Of a stretch of 64,000 nt of DNA, positions 33,844 through 41,421 are shown piece after piece. Under the pieces are notes generated by a model, which was not told the origin of the DNA, ran no database searches, and worked only from the letters and a program-made list of their open reading frames with translations. The stretch covers positions 2,282,153 through 2,346,152 of the forward strand of contig NZ_LMPM01000001.1 in assembly GCF_001423845.1 (NCBI RefSeq). The letters are read 5' to 3'. This stretch comes from Sphingomonas sp. Leaf357 (GTDB lineage Bacteria > Pseudomonadota > Alphaproteobacteria > Sphingomonadales > Sphingomonadaceae). The position numbers were made by a program, and so were the translations under genes. Each line of letters begins with the position of its first letter. Position 1 is the first letter of the stretch.

Positions 33844-33924
33844 ACAAACAACTTTTCCGATGTTGGATGACGTGGTTTCTATTGGTCGCAGACCGCCAGG
33901 AACGCGGCCGACAAGGAGAGGATT

Positions 33925-36339
33925 ATGCGTTGCGAACTTTGGACGACATCCACGGCGCTGGTTGCGATCATGATCGGCACCTCGGCTCACGCGCAGACCG
34001 CCGCGCCCGTGCCGCAAACCTCGGCCGAAGCGGATGCGCCGCCTGCTGAAGAGGGCTTGGCGGAGATCGTCGTCACTGCGCAACGCCGTACCGAAAGCGC
34101 GCAACGCGCGGCGATCGCGATCGACGTCGTGTCACCTGCGGAACTCGTCGGCAAGGGCGTGATGACCGCCGCGACGCTGAACGCCGTGGCACCGGCGCTG
34201 ACCGTGCAGCAAGGGGGTGGCGCAAACACGACCTTCTTCGTGCGCGGCGTCGGAAACTATACCAACAACGCCTATTCCGATCCGGCGATCGCGTTCAATG
34301 TGGACGGCGTGTATCTCGGGCGGCCCACCTCGACCACCGGCACCTTCTTCGATCTCCAGCGGATCGAGGTGCTCAAGGGGCCGCAGGGTACGCTGTACGG
34401 CCGCAACGCGACCGGCGGTGCGATCAACGTGATCCCCAACAAGCCGATCCTCGGCGAACGCTCGCTGAACGTCGCCTTCGGTGTCGGCAATTATAGCGCG
34501 ACCAATGTCGAGGTCGCCGCCAACCTGCCGATCGGCGACGACGCCGCGCTCAGGATCGCGGCCACCTCGGCCTATCACGAAGGCTATTACCGGGACGGGA
34601 CGGGCGACGAGAACGGCAAGGCCGCGCGCGTTCAACTGCTGGTGAAGCCGACCGCCACTCTCACCCTGCGCCTGTCCGGCGACTATTCGCACCAGGGCGG
34701 AGTGGGTAGCGGAGCGAGCTATGTCGGCACGGAGACTTACACGCCCGGTTCGCCGGCCACCGCGACGTCGCCGGCCAACTACACGTTCACCCCGGCCAAT
34801 CTCGATCCCTATAGCGGCCTGTTGTCCCCCGAGGGCCGGGCCTATTTCAGCCGTCAGGTGATCCCGGGCGCCTACGTCAATCCGGAACCGCTCAGCACGC
34901 CGTATCTCAACAACAATTATTACGGCGTCGCTGGCGACATCACGCTCGACACCGATATCGGCACGCTGACGATCCTGCCGGCCTATCGCCGATCGGATCT
35001 CGATTTCGTTTTCAACGGGCCTTCGTTCCGATCGTCGCGCAACGTCGAGACCAATACACAGTTCAGCACCGAAGCCCGCTTCCAAGGCAAGCGCATCGGC
35101 CCGATCGACTGGCTGGTCGGGCTGTATTATTTCGACGAGACCGTCCGGGGCCGGTACGCGATCAATCAGTATCAGATCACCTCGTTTCAGGATTTCCGCT
35201 CGGAAACGCGATCCTATGCCGGGTTCGGGCGCCTGACGCTCAATCTGACCGATCGTCTGCGCCTCGTCGGGGGCGGTCGTTACACGAAGGACAAGAAAGC
35301 GTTCGACGCCAATGTCGCTACGCTGGTGGAGATCTGCGGCGCGGCCTCCTGTATCGGCGGCCCGTCGCTGCCGGTGATCGATACGCTCAGCCAGTTCGTG
35401 GGCGGTCCGACGGTGCCGGGCGTCCCCGTTCCCTACGGGACCAGCGGCAATCTGGTCCTGTACAATCCCAATACGGTGAATGCCTCGATCGACAATGGCC
35501 GCTTCACCTATCGCTTGGCGGGCGAGTTCGATCTTGGTCCCCGATCCCTGCTCTATGCGAGCTACGAGACCGGTTATAGGTCGGGCGGCTTCTCGGTCGC
35601 GCCGGGGCACGAGATCTTCAAACCCGAATATGTCGATGCCTGGACCCTGGGATCGAAGAACCGCTTCTTCGACAACCGGCTTCAGTTGAACATCGAGGCC
35701 TTCTACTGGAAATATCGCGATCAGCAGGTGTCGCACTTCGGAATCGACGCGAACAACTCGGTCAATTTCTTCACCGAGAATGTGGGCCGATCGACGCTCA
35801 AGGGCGTCGACGTCGATGTCCAGTTGCTGGCGACGCGCAACACCCGGCTCACCGGCACGGTCCAATATCTCGATTCGAAGGTGAACTCCTATACGTACGA
35901 AGTGCCCAAGGCCGCGTTGCAACCCGTCGTCGGCTGCCCGTTCTCGACACCCAGCGCCGCCAGCACCGTCTATATCGTCGATTGCTCGGGCAAGCCCGCG
36001 TACAACTCGCCGAAATGGTCGGTGAATGCCGGCGTCGATCAGACGATCCCGCTCGGCGACAACAAGGCCGTGCTGTCGGGCAGCATGCAATATCGGTCCA
36101 ACGCGGTCATCGGCTTCGATCATCTGGCGCAGCAGAACAGCGGTGAAAATACGACGTTCGATGCCTCGCTGAGCTTCGGCAAGGCCGATGACCGGTGGAC
36201 GCTGACGAGTTATGTCCGCAATCTCACCAATCGCGCGGTGCCGACCTATGCCCAATATGTCGGCAGTGTCGGCAACCAGATCACCTCGACCTACGCGCCA
36301 CCACGTACCTATGGCGCGCGGCTGGCGTTCAGTTTCTAG
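33925..36339 (+). CDS. TonB-dependent outer membrane receptor, 804 aa
   Basis: Outer-membrane transporter energised by TonB. It has a signal peptide (to about SAHAQ), a TonB box-like EIVVTAQRR, a plug domain (VEVLKGPQGTLYGRNATGGA type signature: RIEVLKGPQGTLYGRNATGG) and a 22-strand barrel ending in the typical aromatic C-terminus (YGARLAFSF). The style is that of sphingomonad receptors located in aromatic-degradation clusters, which may admit poorly diffusing aromatics. It is flanked by catabolic genes on the same strand, with its own promoter region. Confidence 0.92.
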   Translation: MRCELWTTSTALVAIMIGTSAHAQTAAPVPQTSAEADAPPAEEGLAEIVVTAQRRTESAQRAAIAIDVVSPAELVGKGVMTAATLNAVAPALTVQQGGGANTTFFVRGVGNYTNNAYSDPAIAFNVDGVYLGRPTSTTGTFFDLQRIEVLKGPQGTLYGRNATGGAINVIPNKPILGERSLNVAFGVGNYSATNVEVAANLPIGDDAALRIAATSAYHEGYYRDGTGDENGKAARVQLLVKPTATLTLRLSGDYSHQGGVGSGASYVGTETYTPGSPATATSPANYTFTPANLDPYSGLLSPEGRAYFSRQVIPGAYVNPEPLSTPYLNNNYYGVAGDITLDTDIGTLTILPAYRRSDLDFVFNGPSFRSSRNVETNTQFSTEARFQGKRIGPIDWLVGLYYFDETVRGRYAINQYQITSFQDFRSETRSYAGFGRLTLNLTDRLRLVGGGRYTKDKKAFDANVATLVEICGAASCIGGPSLPVIDTLSQFVGGPTVPGVPVPYGTSGNLVLYNPNTVNASIDNGRFTYRLAGEFDLGPRSLLYASYETGYRSGGFSVAPGHEIFKPEYVDAWTLGSKNRFFDNRLQLNIEAFYWKYRDQQVSHFGIDANNSVNFFTENVGRSTLKGVDVDVQLLATRNTRLTGTVQYLDSKVNSYTYEVPKAALQPVVGCPFSTPSAASTVYIVDCSGKPAYNSPKWSVNAGVDQTIPLGDNKAVLSGSMQYRSNAVIGFDHLAQQNSGENTTFDASLSFGKADDRWTLTSYVRNLTNRAVPTYAQYVGSVGNQITSTYAPPRTYGARLAFSF

Positions 36340-36357
36340 CTTCGGAAGGCGCTTCGG

Positions 36358-37074
36358 ATGATCAAGGTCTTTATCCTGGCCCGCCGCACACCGGGTCTAA
36401 CGCGACAGGCGGCGCAGGCGCATCTGCGCGATGTGCACGGCCGGATGGTCGTCCTGCCGCCGGCCGATGCCGGCGCGCTGCCGGCATATTACGTTCAGAA
36501 CCATATCGTCGACGGCGGCTATCCCGCGGGTGACGGCGCCCAGGCGATCGAGCGCGATCTGGTGACGGAGGTGAATTTCGAAAGCATGGCGGCGATGCAG
36601 GCGGCGCTGGCGACGCCATATTATCTCGAAAAGCTCGGCCCGGACGAACCGCGTTTCGTGCACAATCCCAGCGTCGTCCGCCTCGCCGTCGTCCCGCAAA
36701 CGATCGTGGAGGGATCGAGAACTTTCGCCAAGCTGTTCGTCTTCGTGAGCCGCACGCCCGATCTCGACGACGCGCGCTGGACGGCGATCCGCGATGGCGT
36801 CGGCGAGACGATGCGCGGGTGGGACGGGCTCGTAGCCCTGACCGAGAATGTCGTCGCGCCGCCGCCGCACGGTCAGCGGTTCGTCGACAGCGTGTTCGAG
36901 GCCTGGTTCGACGGCCACGCTGCGGCGATGGACGCGGCGTCGCGGGTGCCGGCGCTGTTCGCCGTGGACGGTATCGACCGCGACCGTTCGCTGACCGTGG
37001 TCGCGGAGGAATATACCGAGGAACGGCTGCGGGCACTGCTGACGGAGCAGGCCAAAGCGGACAGCCGTTCGTGA
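36358..37074 (+). CDS. EthD-domain protein with two tandem copies, 238 aa
   Basis: Two ferredoxin-like EthD modules. Copy one opens with IKVFILARRTPGLTRQAAQA and copy two with AKLFVFVSRTPDLDDARW. Single EthD proteins are about 100 aa, so this is a fused dimer. Members act in degradation of ethers, lactones or as decarboxylase/isomerase-like enzymes. It begins 18 bp after the receptor gene and its stop overlaps the SDR start (GTGA), so it is translationally coupled to the pathway. Confidence 0.8.
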   Translation: MIKVFILARRTPGLTRQAAQAHLRDVHGRMVVLPPADAGALPAYYVQNHIVDGGYPAGDGAQAIERDLVTEVNFESMAAMQAALATPYYLEKLGPDEPRFVHNPSVVRLAVVPQTIVEGSRTFAKLFVFVSRTPDLDDARWTAIRDGVGETMRGWDGLVALTENVVAPPPHGQRFVDSVFEAWFDGHAAAMDAASRVPALFAVDGIDRDRSLTVVAEEYTEERLRALLTEQAKADSRS

Positions 37075-38024
37075 CACGTCCGGCGCGGCGTATCCTGGTG
37101 ACCGGTGCGGACGGCTTCATCGGCGCGCGGCTGGTGCATGCGCTGCTGGCCGACCCGCGCTTCGCCGGTGCCGCGATCATGCTCAACGATCTTCGCCTGT
37201 CGGACGGTAGCGAAGATCCACGGCTCGTCCGCTGCGAGGGCGACTTCGGCGATTCGCAAACCAGGGCGCGCCTCATCGCGGATAGGCCCGATCTGGTGTT
37301 TCATCTCGCCGGCCTATTGGGCGGGGCGGCGGAGGCCGACTATCCGGCGGCACGCCGCGTCAACATCGATGCCACGCTGGCGTTTCTCGAGGCGCTACGG
37401 AACGAGGACGCGCCGCCGCGCGTGGTATTCGCGAGTTCGATCGCCGTCTTCGGCCCACCTTTGCCCGACGCGATCGACGACGACACGATCCCGTTGCCGA
37501 CGATGATCTACGGCGCGCAGAAGCGCATGATGGAAATCGCCGTCGAGCAGTTCAGCGCACGCGGCTGGATCGATGGACTGGCCCTGCGCCTGCCCGGCAT
37601 CGTCGCCCGGCCGGGGGCGGATGCCCGGTTGAAATCGTCCTTTCTCAACACCCTGTTCCCTCGCTTCGCCGCCGGCGAGGCGATCACGCTGCCGGTCCGG
37701 GCGGCGGGCACCACGTGGTTGATATCGGTACAGGCCTGCGTCGCGGCGCTGCTGCATGCCGGCACGATCGACCGCGACCGGCTGGCGCGGCGGCGGGCGA
37801 TGACGCTGCCCGCGCAGCGCGTCCGCTTCGACGATCTCGTCTTGGCGCTCGCACGGCGCTTTCCGGAGAGCGGGGCGCACGTCGATTATGCCCCCGATGA
37901 GGCGATCGAACTGCAATTCGGCAGCCAGCCTCCGCTGACGACCCCGCTCGCCGACGCGCTGGGCTTCGTTCATGATGGCGATATCGACGTGCTGGTGGCG
38001 CGCGCCATGGAGAGCTGCGCGTGA
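37071..38024 (+). CDS. NAD(P)-dependent SDR/epimerase-type dehydrogenase, 317 aa
   Basis: Extended short-chain dehydrogenase: cofactor motif RILVTGADGFIGARLVHALL (GxxGxxG) and later FASSIAVFGPPLPD (Ser) with MIYGAQKRMMEI (YxxxK). The sequence resembles D-erythronate dehydrogenase-like members of the family. In this cluster it would oxidise or reduce a hydroxyl or aldehyde intermediate. Start is GTG at 37071; the stop overlaps the next start by 4 bp. Confidence 0.85.
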   Translation: MTRPARRILVTGADGFIGARLVHALLADPRFAGAAIMLNDLRLSDGSEDPRLVRCEGDFGDSQTRARLIADRPDLVFHLAGLLGGAAEADYPAARRVNIDATLAFLEALRNEDAPPRVVFASSIAVFGPPLPDAIDDDTIPLPTMIYGAQKRMMEIAVEQFSARGWIDGLALRLPGIVARPGADARLKSSFLNTLFPRFAAGEAITLPVRAAGTTWLISVQACVAALLHAGTIDRDRLARRRAMTLPAQRVRFDDLVLALARRFPESGAHVDYAPDEAIELQFGSQPPLTTPLADALGFVHDGDIDVLVARAMESCA

Positions 38025-39001
38025 AGCTAGCCACGATCGCCGACGGAACGCGCGATGGCGCGCTCGTCATCGTCTCGCGCGACCTGAGCCGCGCGGTAGC
38101 CGCAAGCGACATCGCCGCCACCTTGCAGGATGCGCTCGATCGCTGGGACGAGGTGCAACCTGCGCTGGATGCCCGGTTCGAGGCGCTCGAAGCTGGGGCC
38201 GTGGGGGGCGTGCACGCCTTCGATCCGGCGGCCGCGCTGGCACCGCTGCCGCGCGCTTGGCAATGGCTCGACGGATCGGCGTTCGAAAGCCATGGCGACC
38301 TGATGCAGGCGGTGTTCGGTCTGGCACCCAATCCCAAGGGCCGCCCGCTAATGTATCAGGGCATGTCCGATACCTTTCTCGCGCCGACCCAGGATGCGGT
38401 CTTTCCAAGCGAAGCGGACGGGATCGATTTCGAGGGCGAATTCGGCGTCATCGTCGATGCCGTACCGTTGGGCGTCACCGCCGACGAGGCCGAACGCCAT
38501 ATCCGCCTCGTCGTGCAGATCAACGATTGGTCGCTGCGCGCGATCGCGCCGATCGAGATGAAGACCGGCTTCGGCTGGGTGCAGGCCAAGCCCGCCAGCA
38601 GCATGGCGCCGGTGGCGGTCACGCCCGACGAACTCGGCGCGGCCTGGCGCGACGGGCGGGTCGATCTGCCGCTGATCGTCGACTGGAACGAGACGCGGTT
38701 CGGCGCGGCGTCGGGCTATGCGATGGCCTATTCGCTGCCCGAGCTTGTCGCCCATGCGGCGCGGACGCGCGCTTTGTGCGCGGGCACCGTGATCGGCACG
38801 GGCACGGTCTCGAACGCGAACTTCCGCGAGGTGGGATCGTCCTGCATCGCCGAACGGCGCGGCATCGAGCTCCTGGACGAAGGCGCCGCGCGAACCCCGT
38901 TCATGCGCTTCGGCGATCGCGTCCGGATGGAAGCCCGCACGGCACAGGGTGGTCCGCTGTTCGGGGCGATCGATCAGGCGGTGGTTCCGGTAAAACCATG
39001 A
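38021..39001 (+). CDS. Fumarylacetoacetate hydrolase (FAH) family protein, 326 aa
   Basis: FAH superfamily enzyme, a family of metal-dependent C-C hydrolases, hydratases and decarboxylases. The acidic metal ligands appear in DFEGEFGVIVDAVPLG, and the conserved QINDWSLRAIAPIEMKTGF and GTVIGTGTVSN loops are present. In meta-cleavage or homogentisate/gentisate pathways such enzymes act on the ring-opened product. The GTG start overlaps the preceding stop. Confidence 0.9.
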   Translation: MKLATIADGTRDGALVIVSRDLSRAVAASDIAATLQDALDRWDEVQPALDARFEALEAGAVGGVHAFDPAAALAPLPRAWQWLDGSAFESHGDLMQAVFGLAPNPKGRPLMYQGMSDTFLAPTQDAVFPSEADGIDFEGEFGVIVDAVPLGVTADEAERHIRLVVQINDWSLRAIAPIEMKTGFGWVQAKPASSMAPVAVTPDELGAAWRDGRVDLPLIVDWNETRFGAASGYAMAYSLPELVAHAARTRALCAGTVIGTGTVSNANFREVGSSCIAERRGIELLDEGAARTPFMRFGDRVRMEARTAQGGPLFGAIDQAVVPVKP

Positions 39002-39053
39002 TCGCCGACCTGGCCGATCCGTCCGCCCACCGCTCTTAACCACGGAGACCAGC

Positions 39054-39608
39054 ATGCCGACCATCCGACGTATCGTGACCGGCCACAATGCCGAGGGCCG
39101 GGCGATCATCCAGACCGATGCACCCCCGGAGCGGATCGAGAAGATCGGCCCGCAAGGCCCGATCTTCTACGAGATCTGGAACACTCGCGAGACGCCGGCG
39201 CGCATCGACGCGGCAAGCGGCGAGTTTCCCGAAGCAGGCCTGATCCTGCCGCCGCCGCCGGGCGGCACGCGCATCCGCGTACTCGACATCCCGCCCGAGA
39301 CCGAGGATTTCAAGCACATCAGCGAGGCGGACGCGCGCGAACATTTCGCCGCGATCGGCATGGCGGACGCCTCCACCGCCGTCAAAGGCGCGCCTCACCC
39401 GTTCATGCACCGCACGCGCAGCGTCGATTACGGCATCGTGATCGAAGGCGAACTGGTCCTCATCGTGGACGAGGGCGAGACGATCTGCCGACCCGGCGAC
39501 GTCGTGGTCCAGCGCGGCACCAATCACGCATGGTCGAACCGTTCGGGCAAGACCTGCCGCATCGCCTTCGTGCTGATCGACGGCATCTTCGTCGACGAAC
39601 TCGCGTGA
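39054..39608 (+). CDS. Cupin-domain protein, 184 aa
   Basis: Small beta-barrel cupin. The metal-binding His/Glu pattern is partly visible: VDYGIVIEGELVLIVDEGET (motif 1 with a Gly-rich turn but with Asp-Tyr in the usual His positions) and GDVVVQRGTNHAWSNRSGK (motif 2 with His). Similar proteins lie beside aromatic and polyketide-like catabolic genes, where the role is uncertain (decarboxylase, isomerase or sensor). It is the last gene of the island, 53 bp after the FAH gene, and is convergent with nagE. Confidence 0.82.
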   Translation: MPTIRRIVTGHNAEGRAIIQTDAPPERIEKIGPQGPIFYEIWNTRETPARIDAASGEFPEAGLILPPPPGGTRIRVLDIPPETEDFKHISEADAREHFAAIGMADASTAVKGAPHPFMHRTRSVDYGIVIEGELVLIVDEGETICRPGDVVVQRGTNHAWSNRSGKTCRIAFVLIDGIFVDELA

Positions 39609-39711
39609 TGCGGCCTCCAGGCGTCCGATGATTCGGTAACGTCGCCTGTCGGCTCCGAGCCGAACGGATTCAGGCGCAGCGCGAGGCGGATTCAGCTTGC
39701 CCGATCGGAGA

Positions 39712-41421
39712 CTATTCGGACTCGACGATACGGTGCATTGTCTCGGGAGCGGGGAGGAGGTGGATCCGTCCCGCAGGCAGCCGAACGATCGCCCGGACGC
39801 CGAGCGCCTCGATCGCGGCATCCGACATGCGGCCGGCGTCCTCCAGCACGATGCGCAGGCGGCTGCCGTGGCGGCGCGCCGCGCGGCAATTGTCCGCGCC
39901 GCCGATTGCGGCAAGCGCCGCCGGGGTCAGCGTGACATGGTTCGGGGCGGGCGGTGCGACTTCGGTCGGGGCGGCCACGGTGCCGCCGGCGATCGCATCG
40001 CGGATCTCGACCGCGACGACATCGGCGATCGGACCGAGCACGATCTGAAGCGCGTTCGCCGAGGGCCGGATAAGCCCGCGCGCGCCCAGCGTCTTGAGCC
40101 GAGCGTCGTCGACCGCTGCCTGATCCGCGACGATCAGCCGCAGGCGCGTCGTGCACGCACCGACGCTCGTCAGGTTCGCCGCACCGCCCAGCGCTTCGGC
40201 GAACGCTGCGCCTCGGCCGCCCCTTGCGACGGCGCCGGCCTCGACCGGCGCATCGCGCTCGCGGCCCGGCGTGGGTAGGTCGAAGCGGCGGATGACGAAG
40301 CGGAACAGACCGTAATAGATCGTGAAATAGGCGAGGCCGACGGGCAGCAGCAGCAGCGGGCGCGTCGCCTTGCCGTAGTTGAGCACGTAATCGAACAGAC
40401 CGGCCGAGAAGCCGAAGCCGAGCTTGACGCCGAGTGCGTTCATCAGCGCCATCGACAGGCCGGTGAGCACCGCGTGGATCGCATACAGCGCCGGGGCCAG
40501 GAACATGAAGCTGAACTCGATCGGCTCGGTGACGCCGGTCAGCGCCGAGGTGAGCGCGAGGCTGAGCAGCATCCCGCCGACCGCCTTGCGCCGATCGGGC
40601 GCGGCGGCGTGGTACATGGCCAGACAGGCGGCGGGCAGGCCGAACATCATCACCGGGAAGAATCCCGCCATGAACGCGCCGGCCTGCGGATCGCCGGCGA
40701 AGAAGCGGCCGAGATCCCCGGTCTTGCCGTGATAGTCGCCGACGACGAACCAGGCGATATTGTTGAGCAGATGGTGCAGCCCGGTGACGAGCAGCAGGCG
40801 GTTGAGCAGGCCGAACGCGAACAGGCCGTACCCGCCCGCACCGATCACCGCATAGCTGAGCCCGTCCACCCCCGCGCTGATCGCGCCGAAGCCCGGCCCG
40901 ACGATCAGCGCGATGCCCAGGCCGGCAAGGCCGCTGACGATCGGCACGAACCGCCGTCCGCCGAAAAACGCGAGATACTCGGGCAGCGCGATCGTCGAGA
41001 AGCGGTTGTAGAACCCGCCACCGATCAGCCCGGACAGGATGCCGAGCGGCACGTCGATCCGTGCCACGGCCTTCGCCTTGAACGCCGCGGCCGCCAGCGC
41101 GGTCGCGGGTCCGGTGAAACCGGTGAGCGCGGCGGGCGGCACGGCGATCAGCGCCTGCGCGCCCTGCGACGCGACGAGGTAGCAGACCATTCCGGCGAGA
41201 CATGCCGCGCCATTGCCGTCGCGCGCGAAGCCGGTCGCCACGCCGATCGCGAACAGCAGCCCGAGGTGCGAGAAGATCGCATCGCCCGCCGCGCTCAGCA
41301 GTGCGATGTCGAGCAGGTCGGGCTGGCCGAGCCGCAGCAGCAGGCCGGCGACCGGCAGCACCGCGATCGGCAGCATCAAGGCTCGGCCGAGTGGCTGGAG
41401 CGTTTCGAGCACGGACTTCAT
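39712..41421 (-). CDS. nagE: PTS N-acetylglucosamine permease IIC-IIB with a second, His-substituted IIB-like domain, 569 aa
   Basis: Imports GlcNAc as GlcNAc-6-phosphate. Residues ~1-375 are the IIC membrane domain (RALMLPIAVLPVAGLLLRLG, later FMFLAPALYAIHAVLTGLSM). A normal IIB domain follows with the phospho-cysteine Cys423 (ANLTSVGACTTRLRLIV). A second IIB-like stretch (AAIGGADNCRAARRHGSRLR) is aligned with His518 at the cysteine position. No IIA is present in this chain; IIA is supplied by the fused protein encoded just upstream. The start overlaps that gene's stop by 4 bp. Confidence 0.92.
   Translation of the reverse strand: MKSVLETLQPLGRALMLPIAVLPVAGLLLRLGQPDLLDIALLSAAGDAIFSHLGLLFAIGVATGFARDGNGAACLAGMVCYLVASQGAQALIAVPPAALTGFTGPATALAAAAFKAKAVARIDVPLGILSGLIGGGFYNRFSTIALPEYLAFFGGRRFVPIVSGLAGLGIALIVGPGFGAISAGVDGLSYAVIGAGGYGLFAFGLLNRLLLVTGLHHLLNNIAWFVVGDYHGKTGDLGRFFAGDPQAGAFMAGFFPVMMFGLPAACLAMYHAAAPDRRKAVGGMLLSLALTSALTGVTEPIEFSFMFLAPALYAIHAVLTGLSMALMNALGVKLGFGFSAGLFDYVLNYGKATRPLLLLPVGLAYFTIYYGLFRFVIRRFDLPTPGRERDAPVEAGAVARGGRGAAFAEALGGAANLTSVGACTTRLRLIVADQAAVDDARLKTLGARGLIRPSANALQIVLGPIADVVAVEIRDAIAGGTVAAPTEVAPPAPNHVTLTPAALAAIGGADNCRAARRHGSRLRIVLEDAGRMSDAAIEALGVRAIVRLPAGRIHLLPAPETMHRIVESE

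Noticed and set aside
34132..36255. 707-aa minus-strand frame opposite the TonB receptor
   Set aside because: Antisense shadow of a clear receptor gene; no recognisable protein features.
39609..39711. Terminator between the convergent cupin and nagE genes
   Set aside because: TCGGCTC..GAGCCGA pairs only with an almost absent loop and lacks a T run; too weak to call.
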